A DNA stretch of 64,000 nt. Source: Meloidogyne chitwoodi (lineage: Eukaryota; Nematoda; Chromadorea; Rhabditida; Meloidogynidae). The DNA lies in the NCBI GenBank assembly GCA_015183035.1, contig JACZZP010000017.1, positions 868,001 to 932,000 of the forward strand, written 5' to 3'. This document shows, piece by piece, positions 59,151 to 64,000 of this stretch (its first letter is position 1; each line of letters opens with the position of its first letter). The notes beneath the pieces were generated by a model that was not told the DNA's origin, searched no databases, and saw only the letters and a list, made by a program, of their open reading frames with translations. The translations under genes and the position numbers were made by a program.

Positions 59151-60723
59151 TTAAATAAATTTTAATTTTACATTTTTATTTAATTTTCCATATTCACATT
59201 TATATTTTTCAAATAATTTATTTAAATTAAGACAATATTTACTATGTAATTCTTCTATTTGATTTTCTGTTGGATTATCACATTTTTTTACATTAATTGG
59301 TTTTCCAACTTTTATAAAATAAATAAAACTTTTATTTATTTTATTTAAATTAATTATTTTATTAATAATCTGAGATTAGTTAAATATCCTCTTATTTATT
59401 ATTTATTTATTTAAATTAATTAAATTAATTAATAAATTAATTAAAATACCAATTGAAATAATTTGTTGTTTAAAAGGTAAAATACCAAAACGTAAAAATG
59501 AAGGTAATTTATTTGTCAATTTATCAGGTAAAATTAAAGTTAAAAAACTGCAACCATAAGCTAACGGAAAACAGAAATTTTTGAATGGAAAAGTTAATTT
59601 TCTTATAAATTGCTTTTAAAAAATTAAAAATATTTTTAAAATTAAAAATATATGTACTTGATCTTTCCAAATTAAACTATTTTTTGGATTTGGATAATTT
59701 ATAAAAACTTTTTCTTCACCAAAATTATAAACTGGCACTAAATCTGCTCTAAAAATTATAAAATAAAATTTAAATTAATTAATTAATTAAATAATTTATA
59801 AAAATTTAGAAATATGTACATATTTAAAGAAAATAAAAACAAAATCGTTTTATTATTTAAAAAATATAAAATATTTTTTTTTAAATTTTATCTAATTAAA
59901 AGAAAATAAAATTACCCGCATTTTAAAGCTAATTTAATAAATCCCTTTTAAATACAATAATTAAAATTAATTAAAAGGAAATAAAATAACTTTTCTATTA
60001 GCAAGTGTTAAAATATGTTCTTCAGGTTTTGAATTAATCATTTCAGAAATACCTCCAATTACAATTGCTATAGCTTTTCCTTTTTTAGATTTATTTAAAA
60101 AATAATTAAGAGATTCAAAATCTGATGAAATTATACCTTTTTTAAATTAAATATATTTATTTATTTATTTTTATACCATGAATTTGAAGAAATTCTCTTC
60201 TTAAAGGAAACCAAAAATTAACAGAAAGTGTTGCTATTCTTATATCAATTTTAGGGAAAATAATTTTAAAATTTGTTGCATCTGTTCCAAATATTAAAGC
60301 ACTTCCTGTTGCAAGTACTCCATGTGGATGAATACTTTAATAAATAAATAAATATTTAAAAATAAAATTACACAAAAATATAATTTTTATCATAATTTAA
60401 TTCTTCTGTTTTGACCAATTTTAAATTAAAATAATTAACCAATACTTTCCATAAAAATAATTCTCTAGCCCATTTTAATGGTCTAGAACCTCTTTTTGGA
60501 GTTTCCCAATCATAAAATAGCCATATTAAATAAATTAAAAGAAAAAACCTAAAAAATTAATTTTAATTTATAAATTAATTTTTTACCAAAGATTTGGTGA
60601 AAATAAAAAATATAAAAATAAAATAATTGAACAAAAAGGCCATCCAAGCATTGCCCAAACATAAAAGGAAAGACAAAAAATTAATTTAATTTTAAATAAA
60701 AAATTATAAATTAGTAATTTCAT
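59151..60723 (-). CDS. DGAT2-family acyltransferase (diacylglycerol or monoacylglycerol acyltransferase)
   Basis: This ER membrane acyltransferase transfers a fatty acyl group from acyl-CoA to an acylglycerol; in this family it commonly makes triacylglycerol from diacylglycerol. The start (60721-60723) opens a hydrophobic N-terminus, FKIKLIFCLSFYVWAMLGWP and WFFLLIYLIWLFYDWETPKR, giving the family's membrane hairpin. RPLKWARELFLWK follows (about 60450-60490). The catalytic motif is SIHPHGVLATGSA (about 60300-60335). The IDIRIATLSVNFWFPLRREF segment, then IGGISEMINSKPEEHILTLA and KGFIKLALKCGADLVPVYNF complete the core (about 59720-60060). The C-terminal VGKPINVKK motif (about 59285) precedes the stop TAA at 59151-59153. 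Predicted length is about 340 residues, normal for DGAT2. HPHG is intact. Which acylglycerol it prefers cannot be read from the sequence. The nearby DGK consumes the same lipid. Confidence 0.93.
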
Positions 60724-61264
60724 TTAAAATTAATTTAAATATTCACAAGTTTAAACACATGGCTGGTTTTTAATTTTTTTTTAATAATTTATTTTGTTCT
60801 TTATTATTGATAAGAAATTGATAAAAAAATAAATTAACTAATTTAGACAAATATTATTTTTTAAGAAATTGAGATAATAATTTTAAAAATGTTAAAAATT
60901 TAAATAATTTATTTAATTTGTTAAATTTTAAATTTAAATTTATTTAAAAAATAAAAGAAAATAATTAATTATTTTATTTATTTTAAATATATTTAATTTA
61001 TTTCCAAATAAAAATTAAATTTTATAATTTTTTTATAACTAAAACAATTAGAAAATATATTAATGTTTAAATATCATATAAACTAATAATTAATTTAAGC
61101 AACGTAAATACCAATATAATAAATATAACTAACAATTTTAATATTTTTATTTTAATAAAATTAAAGGTTAATATAATAACAAAATTGCCAGTTAGTTTTA
61201 TATTTAATAAAAGAAGATATATTTATGTATTTGATATTTTACTCATTATTTTATTAAATAAAAG
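60724..61264. promoter_or_regulatory. Divergent AT-rich upstream region (DGAT2-like / 7TM receptor)
   Basis: This is about 540 bp of very AT-rich, non-coding DNA separating divergent start codons. It must hold the 5' regions of both genes. No specific motif was recognised. Confidence 0.4.
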
Positions 61265-62525
61265 ATGGTAAATAAAGAAGAAGCAAATCCATTGGTTCGA
61301 ATTAGTGGTGCAATAACTTATATAATATTAACAATATTTTCTCTTACAATGAATATACTTTTAGCTTTAATATTATTAAATGTAATTAAATAAATAAATA
61401 TTTAATTTTATTATTATTTTTAAAAAGGGATGGAAACAATTTCGTAAAAATGCATTTTATCGTCTTATTTGGCAACTTATTTTTGCTGATTTTTTTGCCC
61501 AATTAATTCAGCTTATTATTGCTGTTCCAACAACTTTTGTTGGCCAGGAGGTTTTGGGGAAAAATTAAAATTTTAATTAATTAATTTAAAAAAAAAGTTA
61601 TTTTCAAATTCATTTCTACCAATAATAATATTTCTTCAATTTGATTCAATTTCATTTTATGCAAGTTTGTACTTTTCTGGTTTAATTACTTTAAATCGTT
61701 TGGCTGTTTTCTTTTGTGAAAATTTAAATGAAAAACTTTTTAATAATAATCGAATATTAAAATTGTTTGTTTTTTTTTTAATTTTAAATAATTAATTAAT
61801 TAATTTAAAAGAATTATTTTATTAATTTGGATATTTATTTTTGGATTTGTTATTTTATATTCTTTTACTGGTTGTCTTAAAACATTTTCTCCTAACGGAT
61901 TTTTTATGTATAATATTTGTTTAAGTCCATCTTCTTCATTTAATAATTTTCTTAAAATGGTTTTTAATTTTTAATTAATTTATTTATTTTAATTTTAATA
62001 GTTTGGTTATTATTCAAGTACTTATTTACCAATTATTATGTTATTAGCTTATTTATCAATTTATATTCGTATTCGTTATTTTATAAATTCTAACTTATTT
62101 CAAATGACTTTAATTGAAAAAGAAAGAAAAAAAGAGAAAAAAAAGTTCTTTTACAGGTATTTAATTTAAATAAATTAAATATTTAAATTTAAAATTATTT
62201 TATTTTTTCAGGCATTTTTAATATGCGGATTTTTAGAACTTCAAGATTTAGCATTTATTTATATTCCAAAAATACCAGTTAATGGTCAATGGAGTTATTT
62301 ATTAACATTTATAATTAATTGGAGTGGAATTCTTTTAAATTCAATGAGTCCAATTATTTTATTTATTTTTAATAAAGAAATTGGTGATGGACTTGTTAAA
62401 TTGTTAAAATTATAAATAAATTAATTTTAATTATATTTTTTTTAATTTTAAGAATTAAGAAAATAATTCCACAAAGATTTATAAATGTAACACAAATTAA
62501 TACAATACAACAAAATATAACATAA
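61265..62525 (+). CDS. Nematode-type seven-transmembrane serpentine receptor
   Basis: This is a predicted G-protein-coupled receptor of the chemoreceptor type. It starts MVNKEEANPLVRISGAI (61265). Hydrophobic segments follow in order: ITYIILTIFSLTMNILLALI, LIFADFFAQLIQLIIAVPTT, then IIIFLQFDSISFYASLYFSG with NRLAVFFCEN at the third-helix end. Next are IILLIWIFIFGFVILYSFTG, YLPIIMLLAYLSIYIRIRYF, AFLICGFLELQDLAFIYIPK and LLTFIINWSGILLNSMSPII. A Lys/Glu-rich third intracellular loop (EKERKKEKKKF) precedes helix six. The last helix leads to FNKEIGDGLVKL. The frame either stops at 62413-62415 or, more plausibly, splices to KKIIPQRFINVTQINTIQQN, ending TAA at 62523-62525. The layout resembles the C. 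elegans srx/srt-like groups, but the subfamily is uncertain. Ligand unknown. Confidence 0.82.
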
Positions 62526-62893
62526 AAATAAATAAAAGAGAAGAAAACTAAAAATAGATTTTAATTATTATTTTAAATAAAAATATTAATTTTTTAATAA
62601 AAAATATTAAAAAAAACTTTGTTTTTTTTCTTCTTTTACATATATACATTTATTAGATAAAATCTTAATTTTAAATTGTGTTTTTTTTATTTAAAAAATC
62701 TTGTTCCCATTTTGTGTGTGTGGTCTTTTTAATTAAAAATATATTTTTATTTAATTATTAATTTATTTCTTGATTATATTTTTTAATTAAATATTAAAAA
62801 ATTAAAATTTAAAAATTTATAAAAAAATCTAAAATTTATATAAAATATATTTATAATCTTTTTAATTAAAATTAATTTTTAATTAGTTTAGGT
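62526..62893. other. AT-rich spacer, no gene seen
   Basis: This spacer lies between the receptor gene and the glycosyltransferase gene. It ends with a TTTAG acceptor-like site just before the ATG at 62894, compatible with either an upstream exon or spliced-leader addition. Confidence 0.45.
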
Positions 62894-64000
62894 ATGCATA
62901 TTATAACAATAATTATTTTATTTTCAAAACAAAAGGGAAGAAAAGTAATATTTTTTTGGAGACATAAAATAATTCGTAAAAATTTATTAATTGGAATAAT
63001 TTTATTAATTTTAATATTTTTATTTATTTTAATTTATTTATTATTTAATAATAAAATTAAAAATAATTTAAATATTAATTATTTAATTAAAAATAAATCA
63101 AAATATTCTGAAGAAATTATTTATAAAAATAATAATAATTATGAAGAATTAAATAATAATAAAAATGTAAATTAAATTAATTAATTTTTAAAATTAAAAT
63201 ATTTTTTTTAAAAATTAAGTTTATAAAAAATGAAGAAGAAAATAAAATTAATTCTTACCAAAAATGGCTTGAACCAATAAATTTAACATTAAAAGAAGAA
63301 CCAGAATTTGACCGTTTTATTTATACAGGTGTTATTAATGGACAACTTGGAAATCAAGTAATTTAAATAAATAATTAATTTATAAATTTAATTAAATAAT
63401 TATTTTAATAATAATAAAGATGTATCGTTTTGCTTCTCTTTATATAATAGGTCAAATGCTTAATAGAACACCTGTATATATTAATAATGATAATTATTTG
63501 AGACAAATTGAATCAGAAATGTCTTTAACTTTTCCAAATTATTTTAAAAAAATTTATTTTTTGGTAAATATATTTTTACTTAATTTATTTCTTCTAAATA
63601 ATTTATATAAAATTTTTTTAGAAAGAAAATTTTACAGATTTTGAAAAATATAAATTATCTTGGATGTGTTGTGATTATACTGACCCTAAAATGTAATTTA
63701 ATTAAAAAAATAGTTTATATAATTTTAAGACTTTTAAAATATAATTCTGCACGTGGATTAATGTTAACAATGGGAATACATTTTGAAAATTTTAAATATT
63801 TCCATCATAAAAAAGAATTAATTTTAGAACTTTTTTCATTTGGTTCAGAAGTTAAAAAAGTTGCAATTTCTACATATAAAAAAATAATTGTGTAAGGTAA
63901 AATAATAAAAATTAAAAATAAAATATTTAGAAATGATACTTCACATAAAATTTGTGTTCATACAAGATTTGGAGATTTTGTTGGTTTAGGGGAATCGTTA
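62894..64000 (+). CDS. GT11-type alpha-1,2-fucosyltransferase-like protein, 3' end outside window
   Basis: This is a predicted Golgi fucosyltransferase-like enzyme. The start MHIITIIILF (62894) is followed by a basic patch and a signal anchor, LLIGIILLILIFLFILIYLL (about 62984), giving a type II membrane topology. After a polar Asn-rich stem come FIYTGVINGQLGNQ and MYRFASLYIIGQML (about 63316-63460), the conserved N-terminal motif G-LGNQM--FASL of alpha-1,2-fucosyltransferases. SEVKKVAISTYKKIIV follows. The last exon has HKICVHTRFGDFVGLGES (about 63940-64000), which corresponds to the H-RR-DF GDP-fucose motif but with Phe where the second Arg is usual (HTRFGDF). The rest of the gene lies beyond the window. 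Nematodes have large families of such proteins, not all with proven activity. It is the second fucosyltransferase-type gene within 8 kb. Confidence 0.82.

Overview
The window looks like nuclear DNA from a nematode, most likely a compact, very AT-rich plant-parasitic type such as Meloidogyne (genus is inference). The evidence is many short introns (often 35-60 nt, GT...AG with TTTNAG-like acceptors), proteins that match Caenorhabditis families throughout, and a small MSP-domain sperm protein, a class expanded in nematodes. No prokaryotic, viral or organellar genes were seen. Gene models were assembled by eye, so exon edges are approximate except where the reading frame fixes them.

Left block, 0-20.7 kb, is dense with housekeeping genes of moderate AT content: a DEAD-box RNA helicase (-), a small acidic nuclear-type protein (-), SmD1 (+), an SR splicing factor with a tandemly duplicated exon pair (+), adenylosuccinate lyase (-), a CNNM/CorC-type metal transporter (+), UTP14 of the small-subunit processome (-) and prolyl-tRNA synthetase (-). 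Several palindromic non-autonomous elements lie between the genes and in introns. The clearest is a 681-bp mariner-like MITE inside a UTP14 intron.

From 20.8 to 31.4 kb is an extremely AT-rich stretch with no supportable gene. It holds a 612-bp hAT-type MITE with an 8-bp target duplication, a smaller palindromic element, and one less AT-biased island with very short ORFs.

From 31.4 to 42.3 kb is a segmental duplication: casein kinase 1 alpha copy 1, a sperm-specific MSP-domain gene, a decayed hnRNP F/H pseudogene, casein kinase 1 alpha copy 2, and the intact hnRNP F/H gene. The middle of the two kinase genes is almost identical, introns included, while their flanks have diverged. This suggests gene conversion. 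Copy 2 carries a second member of the same hAT MITE family in an intron.

The right block, 43-64 kb, has much more AT-biased codon use, with Asn/Lys/Ser-rich proteins. It holds a small ORF with an apparent homopolymer frameshift, a Ser/Arg/Asn-rich unknown protein, a type IV (zeta/iota-like) diacylglycerol kinase that lacks ankyrin repeats but keeps a PDZ-ligand-like C-terminus, FUT8 alpha-1,6-fucosyltransferase (-), a DGAT2-family acyltransferase (-), a nematode 7TM receptor (+), and the 5' part of a GT11-type alpha-1,2-fucosyltransferase-like gene cut by the window end. The genes group loosely by theme (RNA processing on the left, diacylglycerol use and fucosylation on the right). Only the ProRS-UTP14 pair has spacing suggestive of an operon.
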